Source: Bacillota bacterium
GTDB lineage: Bacteria; Bacillota; Clostridia; Lachnospirales; Lachnospiraceae
DNA: 55,394 bases
Assembly (NCBI GenBank): GCA_023413555.1
Contig: JAEZPG010000102.1
Span: 1-55,394, forward strand
Direction of reading: 5' to 3'
Both the position numbers and the translations under genes were made by a program. Below the pieces are notes generated by a model. The model was given only the letters and a program-made list of their open reading frames with translations, was not told the origin of the DNA and did not search any database. Below, one piece after another: positions 1-8,706 of the stretch; position 1 is the stretch's first letter; the number at the start of each line of letters is the position of its first letter.

Positions 1-93
1 CTAGAAAATATTATTATACATAGCAAACCTCGTTTTACCAATACTATAACTATTGATTGTACTACAAAGAATAGTGAGTTTGCTGAGGTGTAA
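1..93 (+). CDS. 3' end of an upstream gene, product unknown
   Basis: Frame 1 is open from the first base to a TAA at 91-93 and encodes about 30 C-terminal residues ending ...KNSEFAEV. The stop lies 2 bases before the start of the next gene, with that gene's GAGGTG ribosome site inside its last codons, as in a tight operon. The fragment is too short to assign a family. A chance open frame cannot be excluded. Confidence 0.4.
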   Translation, partial: LENIIIHSKPRFTNTITIDCTTKNSEFAEV

Positions 94-95
94 TA

Positions 96-1178
96 TTGAA
101 AGAATCAAAGGAAAGAGTTAAGGAAGAACAAGAATTCAATCGTCAAAGACTAAGACACCAGATGTGGCTCATAGGGTTGTCTGTTATTGGCGTATATGTT
201 GGATTTCGCTATTTAGTACCCTTATTCTTTCCTTTTTTAATTGCATTTTTAATTGCCAAACTTATTATGCCCGTAGTGAATTTTATGAGAAAGCGTCTCC
301 AATTTCCTTTATTATTCAGTAGTTTAGTTAGCTTGATTTTATTTTTAGGGATATTTGGTATGGGCATATTTTACTTAAGTACTGTTTTGCTAAGACAGCT
401 GAAGAATCTTATTAACGACCTACCAACATATGCAAAAGCTATTGCAGGTAGCATGGAATCTCTTTGCTGCTTCTGTGACCATACGTTTGGGTGGAAGGAA
501 GGTAGAGCTAGTCGTTATCTGGATGATAATATGAATTTAGTATGGGGAACCATTAAGGATATGATAATGCCTATTATCTCAGAGCAGACACTAAATCTGT
601 TAATGGGATTATTTGCGCTCATTTCTGTATTGTTAATTATCTGCATTGGAATTATTAATCTGATACAGGATTATGAGGACATGAAAGGAAAATATCGAGC
701 CTCTGATTTTTATAAATTCATATCTCCTGTGACCAGCAAATTAAGTAAGGTAGGCTATGCCTATCTAAAGACACAGTTGGTTATTATGTCGATAAATAGT
801 GTGATTTTGGTAGTGGGTTTTATGTGGATTCGAAGTCGGTATTCAGTGCTAGCTGGTATAGGAATTGCTGTATTGGATGCATTTCCTGTACTGGGAAGCG
901 GATTGTTTCTTGTGCCACTTGCCCTAATTAAGCTGTTACAGGGGCATTACTTTGGGGCAGCAGTAGTGTTATCTATGTATATTATATGTGAGGTTATCCG
1001 TTCCTTTATTGAACCTAGAATGTTAGGTGATAGAATAGGCCTTCCTCCGTTCTTTACCCTTGTAGCTATGTTTGTAGGTTTCCGTTTATTTGGTATTTTG
1101 GGGTTTTTAGCTGGACCTCTAGGATTGGTTATCGTTAAAACTATTGTTGAGGAGGGTTCTAAGACAGGAGGGACTTGA
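96..1178 (+). CDS. ytvI: YtvI-like / AI-2E family polytopic membrane protein
   Basis: This 360-residue protein has a charged cytoplasmic N-terminus (about residues 1-22) and roughly eight hydrophobic segments. The arrangement is that of the AI-2E exporter superfamily, in particular the sporulation membrane protein YtvI: paired helices at about 25-60, a third at 75-100, a long non-membrane stretch at about 105-165, then a helix-rich C-terminal half with GLPPFFTLVAMFVGFRLFG near 310-330. The start is a TTG at 96 preceded by GAGGTG at 85-90. Its TGA stop overlaps the -35 element of the next promoter. The family is often found in sporulation regulons. The transported substrate is unknown, and the YtvI name is inferred from length and overall pattern. 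Confidence 0.75.
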   Translation: MKESKERVKEEQEFNRQRLRHQMWLIGLSVIGVYVGFRYLVPLFFPFLIAFLIAKLIMPVVNFMRKRLQFPLLFSSLVSLILFLGIFGMGIFYLSTVLLRQLKNLINDLPTYAKAIAGSMESLCCFCDHTFGWKEGRASRYLDDNMNLVWGTIKDMIMPIISEQTLNLLMGLFALISVLLIICIGIINLIQDYEDMKGKYRASDFYKFISPVTSKLSKVGYAYLKTQLVIMSINSVILVVGFMWIRSRYSVLAGIGIAVLDAFPVLGSGLFLVPLALIKLLQGHYFGAAVVLSMYIICEVIRSFIEPRMLGDRIGLPPFFTLVAMFVGFRLFGILGFLAGPLGLVIVKTIVEEGSKTGGT

Positions 1179-1203
1179 CAAAATAAAACATGTATCTTAC
1201 AAT
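1175..1203 (+). promoter_or_regulatory. Sigma-A-type promoter of the proS T-box transcript
   Basis: A perfect TTGACA (1175-1180) is separated by 17 bases from TACAAT (1198-1203). The -35 overlaps the stop codon of the preceding membrane protein gene, so the two units abut. Confidence 0.75.
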
Positions 1204-1214
1204 CATCCTATATA

Positions 1215-1440
1215 TTGGCTGAGATGGGGAATAGTAAAGTTTTGCTACCTATAAAGAGAGAGAGTCATTGGTGAGAGATTCTTTAGGTGCAGGATTTGAA
1301 CCTACCCTTGAGCTCTGTATGAAAGTACAGCGTGTATCTAGCGTTAATAGAGTGAAAGAGAGCGATAAAGAATTTTGTTGCTAAATAGGGTGGTACCGCC
1401 GAATCTTTCGGTCCCTTGGTTGGACTTGAAGGATTTTTTT
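1215..1440 (+). promoter_or_regulatory. T-box leader controlling proS
   Basis: The leader has a near-consensus T-box motif AGGGTGGTACCGCC at 1387-1400, whose TGGT can pair with the ACCA end of an uncharged tRNA. It is followed immediately by an intrinsic terminator. The Stem I region lies at about 1240-1340. A CCT triplet at 1301-1303, in GAACCTACC, is the best candidate specifier and would read proline. This agrees with the downstream gene, prolyl-tRNA synthetase. Uncharged tRNA-Pro is expected to stabilise the antiterminator and raise proS expression. The specifier assignment is inference; the T-box itself is clear. Confidence 0.9.
1402..1440 (+). terminator. Intrinsic terminator of the proS T-box
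   Basis: The arms AATCTTTCGGTCC (1402-1414) and GGACTTGAAGGATT (1422-1435) pair with only G-U wobbles and run into seven T residues. The 5' arm begins right after the T-box motif, so terminator and antiterminator are mutually exclusive. Confidence 0.85.
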
Positions 1441-1566
1441 ATATTATAAGGAATTCTGTATAATTCTCTATCATATAACAAACATTCCACTTTGTTGATT
1501 GCAAAGAAAGTTCTTTTTAAGTCTGATAGGAAAACATTAGTTTAAACAAGAAAGGGAGATGCTGAT

Positions 1567-3006
1567 ATGGAAAAAGACAAGAAATTAGTTGAAGCAATAA
1601 CACCAATGGGTGAAGACTTTGCTCAGTGGTATACCGACGTTGTAAAAAAGGCAGAATTGATTGATTACTCTAGTGTACGTGGATGTATGATTCTACGCCC
1701 AAATGGATATGCCATCTGGGAAAATATTCAGAAGACCTTAGATGCTATGTTCAAAGAAACTGGTGTAGAGAATGTATACATGCCTTTATTTATACCAGAA
1801 AGTTTATTACAGAAGGAAAAGGACCATGTAGAGGGTTTTGCTCCTGAGGTAGCTTGGGTTACTCACGGTGGATTAGAACCTTTACAGGAAAGACTTTGTG
1901 TTCGTCCTACCTCTGAGACCTTATTCTGCGATTTATATTCCAATATCGTACAAAGTTATAGAGATTTACCTAAGTTATATAATCAATGGTGTTCTGTAGT
2001 ACGTTGGGAAAAGACCACCAGACCTTTTCTTCGTTCTATGGAGTTCTTATGGCAGGAAGGCCATACTGCTCATGCTACAGCAGAAGAAGCAGAAGCTAGA
2101 ACTGTACAGATGCTAAATGTATATTCTGATTTCTGTGAAAAGGTTTTGGCTATCCCTATGATCAAAGGTCGTAAGACAGACAAAGAAAAATTTGCAGGTG
2201 CTCATGCTACTTATACCATTGAAGCTTTGATGCATGATGGAAAGGCGTTACAGTCTGGAACTAGCCATAACTTTGGAGATGGTTTTGCTAAGGCATTTGA
2301 TATTCAATTTACAGATAAAGACAATAAACTGCAATATGTGCATCAGACCTCTTGGGGAATGTCTACCCGTATTATAGGTGCTATCATTATGGTTCATGGA
2401 GATGATAGCGGCTTAGTACTCCCTCCAAGAATTGCACCTACTCAGGTTATGGTTATTCCAATTGCTCAGCATAAGGAAGGTGTGTTAGAGAAGGCTAATG
2501 CAGTGAAGGAAGCTTTAGTGACAGCTGGATATCGTGTGAAATTAGATGATTCTGAGAAGACTCCTGGTTGGAAATTCAGTGAGCAGGAGATTCGTGGTAT
2601 TCCAGTCCGTATAGAATTGGGACCTAAGGATATTGAAGCAAATCAAGCAGTAGTAGTACGTCGTGATACCAGAGAAAAGACCATCGTTTCCTTAGATGAA
2701 CTGTCTACTAGATTAGGAGAAATCTTGGATCAGATGCAAAATGACATGCTAGAAAAAGCAAGAGCACATAGAGATTCTCATACCTATAGTGCAACCACTT
2801 ACGATGAGTTTAAGAAAACTGTGGAAGAAAAGCCAGGTTTTATAAAAGCTATGTGGTGCGGTGAGGAGACTTGTGAGCTTAAGATTAAAGAAGACACTGG
2901 AGCAACTTCTAGATGCATGCCATTTGAGCAGGAAAGAATATCAGAGACCTGCATCTGCTGTGGTAAACCAGCTAAATCCTTAGTTTACTGGGGAAGAGCC
3001 TACTAA
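1567..3006 (+). CDS. proS: Prolyl-tRNA synthetase (eukaryote/archaea-like ProS)
   Basis: This class II aminoacyl-tRNA synthetase charges tRNA-Pro with proline in the cytoplasm. At 479 residues it has the short ProS architecture without the INS editing insertion typical of the long bacterial form. RPTSE is at 113-117, motif 2 (RWEKTTRPFLRSMEFLWQEG) at about 146-165, and motif 3 (GMSTRIIGA...LPPRIAP) at about 264-291. The anticodon-binding domain follows. A C-terminal zinc-type domain has cysteine pairs (MWCGEETC, CICCG), and the chain ends in Tyr, a hallmark of this class. GGGAG at 1555-1559 precedes the ATG. The T-box upstream indicates control by tRNA-Pro charging. Confidence 0.97.
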   Translation: MEKDKKLVEAITPMGEDFAQWYTDVVKKAELIDYSSVRGCMILRPNGYAIWENIQKTLDAMFKETGVENVYMPLFIPESLLQKEKDHVEGFAPEVAWVTHGGLEPLQERLCVRPTSETLFCDLYSNIVQSYRDLPKLYNQWCSVVRWEKTTRPFLRSMEFLWQEGHTAHATAEEAEARTVQMLNVYSDFCEKVLAIPMIKGRKTDKEKFAGAHATYTIEALMHDGKALQSGTSHNFGDGFAKAFDIQFTDKDNKLQYVHQTSWGMSTRIIGAIIMVHGDDSGLVLPPRIAPTQVMVIPIAQHKEGVLEKANAVKEALVTAGYRVKLDDSEKTPGWKFSEQEIRGIPVRIELGPKDIEANQAVVVRRDTREKTIVSLDELSTRLGEILDQMQNDMLEKARAHRDSHTYSATTYDEFKKTVEEKPGFIKAMWCGEETCELKIKEDTGATSRCMPFEQERISETCICCGKPAKSLVYWGRAY

Positions 3007-3010
3007 TATA

Positions 3011-3048
3011 AAAACACCACTTATCCGGGGCAGATAGGTGGTGTTTTC
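3011..3048 (+). terminator. Terminator downstream of proS
   Basis: A 14-bp stem (AAACACCACTTATC at 3012-3025 with GATAGGTGGTGTTT at 3033-3046, one G-U pair) ends in TTTT. It sits between the convergent proS and folT genes and could serve both strands. Confidence 0.8.
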
Positions 3049-3074
3049 TTCCATATGAATAAACAAATGAGATA

Positions 3075-3611
3075 TTACAATTTGTTTTTTATTAATTTAA
3101 TTTTAGGAAAAATGGTGATAAACAAGCTAGCTTCCAATACTACCATAACTATCTGCACCGGAAGTCTAGTTATCATCATAGCTGGCCAGGATATACCATT
3201 ATATATGGCCAAGAAATATGATTTTATTAGCAAGTTGCAGACTAGGGAATTGGTTAGGAAGGTAATTACTATTCTAGTCCAAACTATTTTCTTTTGATAT
3301 AAAAATAGACCATATATCATACCGGTGATTATGGCACAAAGAGTAAGTCCGGGGTTAAACCCGTTCATTGGGTTGAACATAAAGTTAATGAGATCAATAG
3401 CAGTAGCTGCATACACACTGACAGCAGGTCCGTAAAAATAGGCTATAATAGCCAGTGGAAAAAATGCAAAGCTGATGCGAATGGTAAAGGTGGAAAAGGC
3501 TAAAAAGCCCAAGATAATCGACATGGTCACCAAGATAGATGTTACTACAAGACATCTAATTTTTTTCAATTCAAAGGTAGATGTCTTAAAACTTAATAAA
3601 GCATTTTTCAT
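3075..3611 (-). CDS. folT: Folate-specific ECF transporter S component (FolT)
   Basis: This is the substrate-binding membrane subunit of an energy-coupling factor transporter that imports folates. The 178-residue protein is hydrophobic, with five to six predicted helices, and contains the S-component-like stretch around FFPLAIIAYFYGPAVSVYAA (about residues 50-70). The loop DLINFMFNPMNGFNPGLTL matches the folate-family S components. The shared EcfA/A'/T module is not in this window, as usual for group II ECF systems. The call is strongly supported by the tetrahydrofolate riboswitch directly upstream on the same strand. Confidence 0.93.
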   Translation of the reverse strand: MKNALLSFKTSTFELKKIRCLVVTSILVTMSIILGFLAFSTFTIRISFAFFPLAIIAYFYGPAVSVYAATAIDLINFMFNPMNGFNPGLTLCAIITGMIYGLFLYQKKIVWTRIVITFLTNSLVCNLLIKSYFLAIYNGISWPAMMITRLPVQIVMVVLEASLFITIFPKIKLIKNKL

Positions 3612-3671
3612 AAAAAAGATACCTCCTTTGCAGATCGAGTGCTACAAACATAGAGGTATGTATCTATGTGT

Positions 3672-3771
3672 AGCAGCGGGATGCGAATGTTGTACCGCAA
3701 GCCTAAGCTTTTCGTCCGATTAGCAACTCCCCGTCTAATCAGCACTTAACGCACAACCTTCTACTCTGCTT
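3672..3771 (-). promoter_or_regulatory. Tetrahydrofolate (THF) riboswitch upstream of folT
   Basis: Read on the minus strand, the region contains the conserved THF-aptamer blocks in order: GAGTAGAAGG, GCGTTAAGTGC, GACGGGGAGTTG, CGAAAAGC, GGCTTGCGGTAC and TTCGCATCCCGCTGC. The outer helix pairs AGCAGAGTAG-type sequence with the CCCGCTGCT end. It lies about 60 bases upstream of folT, so folate repression of folate uptake is the likely output, probably at translation because no U-tract terminator is evident before the gene. The recognition rests on remembered consensus, not on a covariance-model search. Confidence 0.9.
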
Positions 3772-3961
3772 CATATTGTTTTGTTTTTGTTTGTCAAAAA
3801 AAGTATAGCAGAAATGTGGGAGAATGCAAGAGTTAATTTCATAGTAGTGGGAATACTCCTCAATAGGTAATAAGTGAAATCAGGTTGTCAGAGTAGGAAA
3901 ACCTAAGTATAATTACAGTTAGAAGAGAATTTATAAGAGTAGTAAGGAAAGTGGGGTCGCA

Positions 3962-5347
3962 ATGAGAATACAGATTCCTGAACATGTGGAATATATTATA
4001 AATACATTAACGGAAGCAGGCTATGAAGCCTTTGCCGTAGGAGGATGTGTAAGAGATACTATCCTTAATAGAGAACCAGGAGACTGGGATATTACGACTT
4101 CAGCCAAGCCACAAGAGGTTAAGGGGTTATTTCGCAGAACCATAGATACTGGTATTGAGCATGGGACTGTTACAGTGATGCTACAAAAATCAGGATATGA
4201 AGTAACTACCTATCGAATAGATGGAGAATATGAGGACAAGCGTCACCCAAAGTCGGTAAACTTTACCAGCAGCCTGCTTGAAGATTTAAAACGAAGGGAT
4301 TTTACCATCAACGCTATGGCCTATAATCCTACAGTAGGATTAGTGGATGAGTTTGGTGGACTTAAGGATCTTGAGAAAAAGGTCATTCGGTGTGTTGGGA
4401 AGGCAGAGGATCGGTTTGATGAGGATGCCTTAAGAATTCTTCGAGCTGTGAGATTCGCAGCCCAATTGGGATTTACTATTGAAGAGGAGACCACAGGCGC
4501 AATTATGGCTAAAGTAGAGAATCTTTCCTCAATCAGTGCAGAGCGGATACGTGTGGAGCTTGTGAAGCTTCTTATCTCCCCCTATCCAGATAAGCTATTA
4601 ACAGCCAGTGAACTTGGAATTACCAAGGTGATTCTACCTGAGTTTGACACAATGCTAAAGACCCCTCAGACTAATCCTCATCACATATACAATGTAGGGA
4701 TTCATACACTGGAATCCATAAAAGCCATAAGAAGACTTGTATTAGAGGAGAAAGCCTATAAAGAGGAACTACTGACCATGGATGATAGACTTTACACAGT
4801 TCTTTGTCTCACCATGCTACTGCATGATGTAGGTAAGCCGGAGAGTAGGACCTTTGATGCTACTGGAAGAGATCATTATCATGGACATCCGGCGATTAGT
4901 GCCAGACTAGCCAAATCCATTCTCAAAAGGCTCAAATTTGACAATTATACCATTCACCTGGTAGTACGTCTTATTGCCATTCATGATGAAAGGATTACTC
5001 CGAAACCAGCTAAAGTCAGAAAGGCTGCCAATGTGATTGGTACAGATATTATGGAGCTTTTATTTCTGGTACAGCATGCTGATATCGCTGCTCAGAATCC
5101 CGTTACTTTTCCTGAAAAACATGAGCACCTTAAAAAGGTACAGGAGATTTATGAGGAGTGCTTAAGAAATGGAGATCCCATGAATCAGCGGGATTTGGCT
5201 ATTAACGGGAGAGATTTGATTAATCAAGGCTTTTTACCAGGAGAAAATCTAGGCAATATACTAAACACGTTATTAGAGGAGGTCATACTTCATCCGGAGC
5301 ATAATAATAAAGAAGAACTTCTTCGCATGGCGGGAAACTATAGGTAA
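3962..5347 (+). CDS. cca: CCA-adding tRNA nucleotidyltransferase with HD domain
   Basis: The enzyme adds or repairs the 3' CCA end of tRNAs. This class II nucleotidyltransferase has the N-terminal GGCVRD (27-32) and metal-binding DWD (41-43) signatures. RRDFTINAMA is at 111-120, EDALRILRAVRFAAQLGF at about 155-172, and the nucleotide-selecting head and neck follow. A C-terminal HD domain (LLHDVGKPE around 285, then HYHGHP) gives the bifunctional length of 461 residues. GTGGGG precedes the ATG. It stands alone after the riboswitch region and 93 bases before a coat-protein gene. Confidence 0.95.
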   Translation: MRIQIPEHVEYIINTLTEAGYEAFAVGGCVRDTILNREPGDWDITTSAKPQEVKGLFRRTIDTGIEHGTVTVMLQKSGYEVTTYRIDGEYEDKRHPKSVNFTSSLLEDLKRRDFTINAMAYNPTVGLVDEFGGLKDLEKKVIRCVGKAEDRFDEDALRILRAVRFAAQLGFTIEEETTGAIMAKVENLSSISAERIRVELVKLLISPYPDKLLTASELGITKVILPEFDTMLKTPQTNPHHIYNVGIHTLESIKAIRRLVLEEKAYKEELLTMDDRLYTVLCLTMLLHDVGKPESRTFDATGRDHYHGHPAISARLAKSILKRLKFDNYTIHLVVRLIAIHDERITPKPAKVRKAANVIGTDIMELLFLVQHADIAAQNPVTFPEKHEHLKKVQEIYEECLRNGDPMNQRDLAINGRDLINQGFLPGENLGNILNTLLEEVILHPEHNNKEELLRMAGNYR

Positions 5348-5440
5348 AGCTACTTATTTTAGGTATGAAAACTTCAGCCCCTTCATAATATTAATCAAGG
5401 CACTGAGTCCTAAGATGATTAATTGATTGGAGGCTATACT

Positions 5441-6427
5441 GTGGACGACAAATATAGCGAGGTTTTTAGACAATATGATTTAAAAGTCTATAATATGTAC
5501 CGTGCAAGAGGTGCATTTCTTTTGGAAACCAATCAAGGATTGAAGATATTAAAGAATTTTGAGGACTCCGAAAATCATCTTATTTTTGAAAATAAAGTGA
5601 AGGAAATGCTGATAAATAAGGGCTTTGTTAACATAGATTTGACCCTAGCGAATAAAGAGGGTGGATATGTTACAACGGACAGTGTAGGAGCTAAGTATAT
5701 TCTTAAGAATTGGTTTGAGGGAGAAGAATGTAATCTTAAGGAGTTAAAAGATATCATTACTGCCTCCAAGAATCTGGCCAGAGTTCATAATGCCTTGACA
5801 GGGGTAAATGAGGAGAGTGCAGAGACAAACGTTTGTCAGCCTCCGCTTAAAGAACTCTTCGACAAACACAATAAAGAATTAAAGCGCGTTAAGACATATA
5901 TCTGGAATAAGAAGCAGAGAAATGATTTCGAACTTAATTTTCTTCTTACCTTTGACTTTTTCTATGAAGATGCAAAAAAGGCGATTACTCTTCTAGAGGA
6001 CTATAATTATGACAGTTTTTATAGAAAGAGCATAGAAAACGGATTGGGTTGCCATGGAAACTATACCTATCACAATATTATTATTACAAAAGAAGCCGTG
6101 GCCATCACCAATTTTGAAAAGTGTTGCTGCGGCGTTCAGATTATGGATTTATATCAGCTGCTACGTAAATGTATGGAGAAGAATAACTGGGATAAGAATT
6201 ATGGTTATGCTATTTTGAATGGATACGATGCAGTACGAAGTATTTCTAAGGAGGAGTATCAAATTCTTTATCTAATGCTCCTTTACCCAGAAAAGTTTTG
6301 GAAAGTCACTAATTACTATATAAATAATAAGAAATCTTGGATTTCCATGAGAAATATTCAGAAGTTGACAATACTGCAACAGCAAGCACCGTTTAAAAAA
6401 GAGTTTCTTAATGGCATATTTTTATAG
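5441..6427 (+). CDS. CotS-family spore coat protein (kinase-fold)
   Basis: The product has about 328 residues and resembles the CotS/CotI/YsxE coat-protein family, which has an aminoglycoside-phosphotransferase-like fold. Family features seen are the N-terminal RARGAFLLETNQGLKILK strand pattern, the SDSVGAKYILKNWFEGEEC-type hinge, and LGCHGNYTYHNIIIT near the middle, which corresponds to the catalytic HGD-type loop but reads HGN. The chosen start is the GTG at 5441 because GGAGG at 5429-5433 is ideally spaced from it. An in-frame TTG at 5423 lacks a ribosome site. Such proteins are placed on the forespore coat, so mother-cell expression is expected. A fragment of this gene is found again near 7640. 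Confidence 0.82.
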   Translation: MDDKYSEVFRQYDLKVYNMYRARGAFLLETNQGLKILKNFEDSENHLIFENKVKEMLINKGFVNIDLTLANKEGGYVTTDSVGAKYILKNWFEGEECNLKELKDIITASKNLARVHNALTGVNEESAETNVCQPPLKELFDKHNKELKRVKTYIWNKKQRNDFELNFLLTFDFFYEDAKKAITLLEDYNYDSFYRKSIENGLGCHGNYTYHNIIITKEAVAITNFEKCCCGVQIMDLYQLLRKCMEKNNWDKNYGYAILNGYDAVRSISKEEYQILYLMLLYPEKFWKVTNYYINNKKSWISMRNIQKLTILQQQAPFKKEFLNGIFL

Positions 6428-6445
6428 GTTGATAAAGTATAACTA

Positions 6446-6480
6446 GGTATCCTTCCTACATCTGGTGGAAGGATACCTTT
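6446..6480. terminator. Bidirectional terminator between cotS-like and lipoprotein genes
   Basis: Perfect 11-bp stem GGTATCCTTCC / GGAAGGATACC (6446-6478) between convergent genes, followed by TTTATATT on the plus strand. Confidence 0.75.
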
Positions 6481-6522
6481 ATATTGTAACATTCTTTATT
6501 CTTTAACTACTTGACTGATATA

Positions 6523-7488
6523 TTACTTGAGTTCTGCGTCATTCTTTTCTTTACAAATGATGTCGTAACCGGAGGAGTTAGTAATAGTTGCAATATCACC
6601 GGTATGGTTAATGTTGATCCAATCTATTTGGAAGGATGTGTTAGGTATAACATTAATCATAAAACTTTCCCAATTATCTGCTGTACTATAACATTTGAGC
6701 TTCCCAAACTTTCCATCAATGTTTTGTGCACAGAATATAGTATAAGTATTATCCTTTTCTACATATAATGCAATCTTACCGATTTCTTTTAAGGTATTCT
6801 CCTTTTGATAAAACTCCATAGGAGATTCACTCCAAGTTTTACCCGCGTCCTCTGTTTTTTGCAGATTCAAAGATTTATCCACATAATAAAATACATTAGG
6901 AGATAGCATATAGATAGAAAGAATTTCTGAGGGAACAGTCACTTTTGTCCACTTTTTAGCACCATCATTAGTGACCGCCATTTGTTTTTGAGAGGCAATG
7001 ATACCATTATTTTCGTCACAGAAGCTCATAAGACAGCGTTGATTTGGTTCAGAATCTCCAAAGCTAGCCACTTGAGAAAACGTCATTCCCCTATTTGTAC
7101 TTTTTAAAACTCGTCCTTGACTACCACAAACATAGTACACTGATTGTGAGCCATATGCCACGCCATAGAGATCGACTATACTACCCGTCTTTACATAACG
7201 ACCATAAGGAGTGGGGCAGACAAACCCGTCCTCTGCAACTGCTAAACCATTCTCTTCGTCATAATAAACAGCGTTATTAAATTTTACGTTTCCTTCATGA
7301 CCACCATCATCTCGCCAAGTAGAACCTTTAACACCAAAACTATTATCCTTTGCTGTTGGTGTAGGTGTAGCAGTTGCCTCTTCCTTATCCCACCCTGTTG
7401 GCTTAGGTAGTCGAGCATTACCTCCGCATCCCGTTATTATAGCTGTAATATATATACATAAAAGTACAATAACTAATTGTCTTTTCAT
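6523..7488 (-). CDS. Lipoprotein with Ycf48/BNR-like beta-propeller, paralogue A
   Basis: The 321-residue protein starts MKRQLVIVLLCIYITAIITG with a lipobox Cys at 21 (TGCGGN), so it is predicted to be a membrane-anchored extracellular lipoprotein. A Thr/Pro linker (ATATPTPTAK) follows. The body holds repeats of the BNR/Ycf48 kind: GVAYGSQSVYYVCGSQGRVL, KSTNRGMTFSQV, MAVTNDGAKKWTKV and LQKTEDAGKTWSE. The Asp-box-like S/T-x-D-x-G-x-x-W motifs are visible at the last two. No enzyme motif is evident. It is a tandem paralogue of the gene at 7765, and the central 100 or so residues of the two are almost identical. The function is unknown. Confidence 0.85.
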   Translation of the reverse strand: MKRQLVIVLLCIYITAIITGCGGNARLPKPTGWDKEEATATPTPTAKDNSFGVKGSTWRDDGGHEGNVKFNNAVYYDEENGLAVAEDGFVCPTPYGRYVKTGSIVDLYGVAYGSQSVYYVCGSQGRVLKSTNRGMTFSQVASFGDSEPNQRCLMSFCDENNGIIASQKQMAVTNDGAKKWTKVTVPSEILSIYMLSPNVFYYVDKSLNLQKTEDAGKTWSESPMEFYQKENTLKEIGKIALYVEKDNTYTIFCAQNIDGKFGKLKCYSTADNWESFMINVIPNTSFQIDWININHTGDIATITNSSGYDIICKEKNDAELK

Positions 7489-7636
7489 AGTTACCTCCGT
7501 CTTAAATTCTGATAGTTAGCTGATGGCTTTTTTAATATAATTAAACTTTATAACCTCAATATACAAGATTTGCTAGTTTCAATTTAAAACGTAAATACTA
7601 CTATTAATGGAAATTAATATACGTGTCGGTATGCTT

Positions 7637-7675
7637 TTGCAGTACGAAGTATTTCTAAAGAGGAGTTTCATATCA
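7637..7675 (+). pseudogene. Fragment of the cotS-like gene
   Basis: Bases 7639-7673 repeat bases 6229-6264 of the cotS-like gene, with 20 consecutive identical bases (GCAGTACGAAGTATTTCTAA). The translation keeps AVRSISKEE, as in the intact protein. The flanking DNA no longer matches convincingly. It lies between the two paralogous lipoprotein genes, in the same position relative to paralogue B that cotS holds relative to paralogue A, so it is probably a leftover of a segmental duplication. Confidence 0.75.
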
Positions 7676-7764
7676 GGCACCATAAGGATATTAGTGAGAA
7701 GTGTGTTCTGCAAAGTATGAGAATCCTGAATAAAGATGACTTCGATTACATGGAAAACCAACTG

Positions 7765-8706
7765 TTATTTGGTTTTGCTAATGATAAACCAATTTGAGTC
7801 TTTGTGAATAGAGGCAAGATCTCCGGCACGATTCATACTGATAAAATCACATTTCAACAATTCTGGTAGAATATTAACTATATAGTTGTCCCAGTTGTCT
7901 GTGGTACTATAACTTGTGACTTTTTTAGTTTTTCCTCCTAGGTTTTGATAACAGAAAATTGTACAAGAATTCTCATTATCCACATGCAATGCTATTTTTC
8001 GGATTTCTTTTAATGTATTCTCTTTTTCAGGAAAGTTCATAGGGGCACTCTCCCAGGTTTTTCCTGCATCCACTGTTTTTTGTAGATTTAAAGACTTATC
8101 CACATAATAAAACTCATTAGGAGATAGCATATAGATAGAAAGAATCTCAGAGGGCACAGTCACTTTTGTCCACTTTTTTGCTCCATCATTAGTGACTGCC
8201 ATTTGTTTTTGAGAGGCAATGATACCATTATTTTCATCACAGAAACTCAAAAGCTGGCATTGATATGGCTCAGAATCTCCAAACTTAGCTGCCTGAGAGA
8301 ATGTGTGTCCCTTATTGATACTTTTTAATACCTGTCCTTGGCTACCACATACATAGATCACTGAGTCAGTGGCATAGGCTATGCCATAGAGACTGGCTGT
8401 AGCATTCAACGGTTTATTCACAGTATCATTGGTACTAAGACTGATGCTGCCTTGTGGTCCAACTACAATATAATTGTCTAGATCATGGAAAACAGCGTTG
8501 TTAAGTGGGTCTGAACTATAACCAGTCAGTAGTAACTCCCAAGAGGAACCCGTAACTGCAACATTACTCTTCTTTTCTGTAGGTGTAGCTGTTGCTGTTG
8601 CAGTAACCTTGACTGTTGGCTTAGGTAATTGTGCATTACCTCCGCATCCAACTACTACAGTTGTAATAAATGTGCAAACAAGCACAATAATAAACTTTTT
8701 TCTCAT
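7765..8706 (-). CDS. Lipoprotein with Ycf48/BNR-like beta-propeller, paralogue B
   Basis: The 313-residue tandem paralogue of the 6523-7488 gene has the same plan: signal peptide with lipobox VVVGC (Cys at 21), a Thr-rich linker (TATATATPTEKK), then propeller-type repeats. The block from the CGSQGQVLKS repeat to LNLQKTVDAGKTWE is nearly identical to paralogue A, while the preceding region and the C-terminal third have diverged. GAGG lies just upstream of the ATG on the minus strand. No catalytic motif is seen. A role as an extracellular sensor or binding protein is conjecture. Confidence 0.85.
   Translation of the reverse strand: MRKKFIIVLVCTFITTVVVGCGGNAQLPKPTVKVTATATATPTEKKSNVAVTGSSWELLLTGYSSDPLNNAVFHDLDNYIVVGPQGSISLSTNDTVNKPLNATASLYGIAYATDSVIYVCGSQGQVLKSINKGHTFSQAAKFGDSEPYQCQLLSFCDENNGIIASQKQMAVTNDGAKKWTKVTVPSEILSIYMLSPNEFYYVDKSLNLQKTVDAGKTWESAPMNFPEKENTLKEIRKIALHVDNENSCTIFCYQNLGGKTKKVTSYSTTDNWDNYIVNILPELLKCDFISMNRAGDLASIHKDSNWFIISKTK

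Noticed and set aside
3055..3297. Plus-strand open frame of 80 codons opposite folT
   Set aside because: It is the complement of the well-supported folT gene, has no ribosome site and encodes no recognisable protein.
7579..7761. 60-codon minus-strand frame between the two lipoprotein genes
   Set aside because: It covers the cotS-derived scrap in antisense and has no ribosome site.
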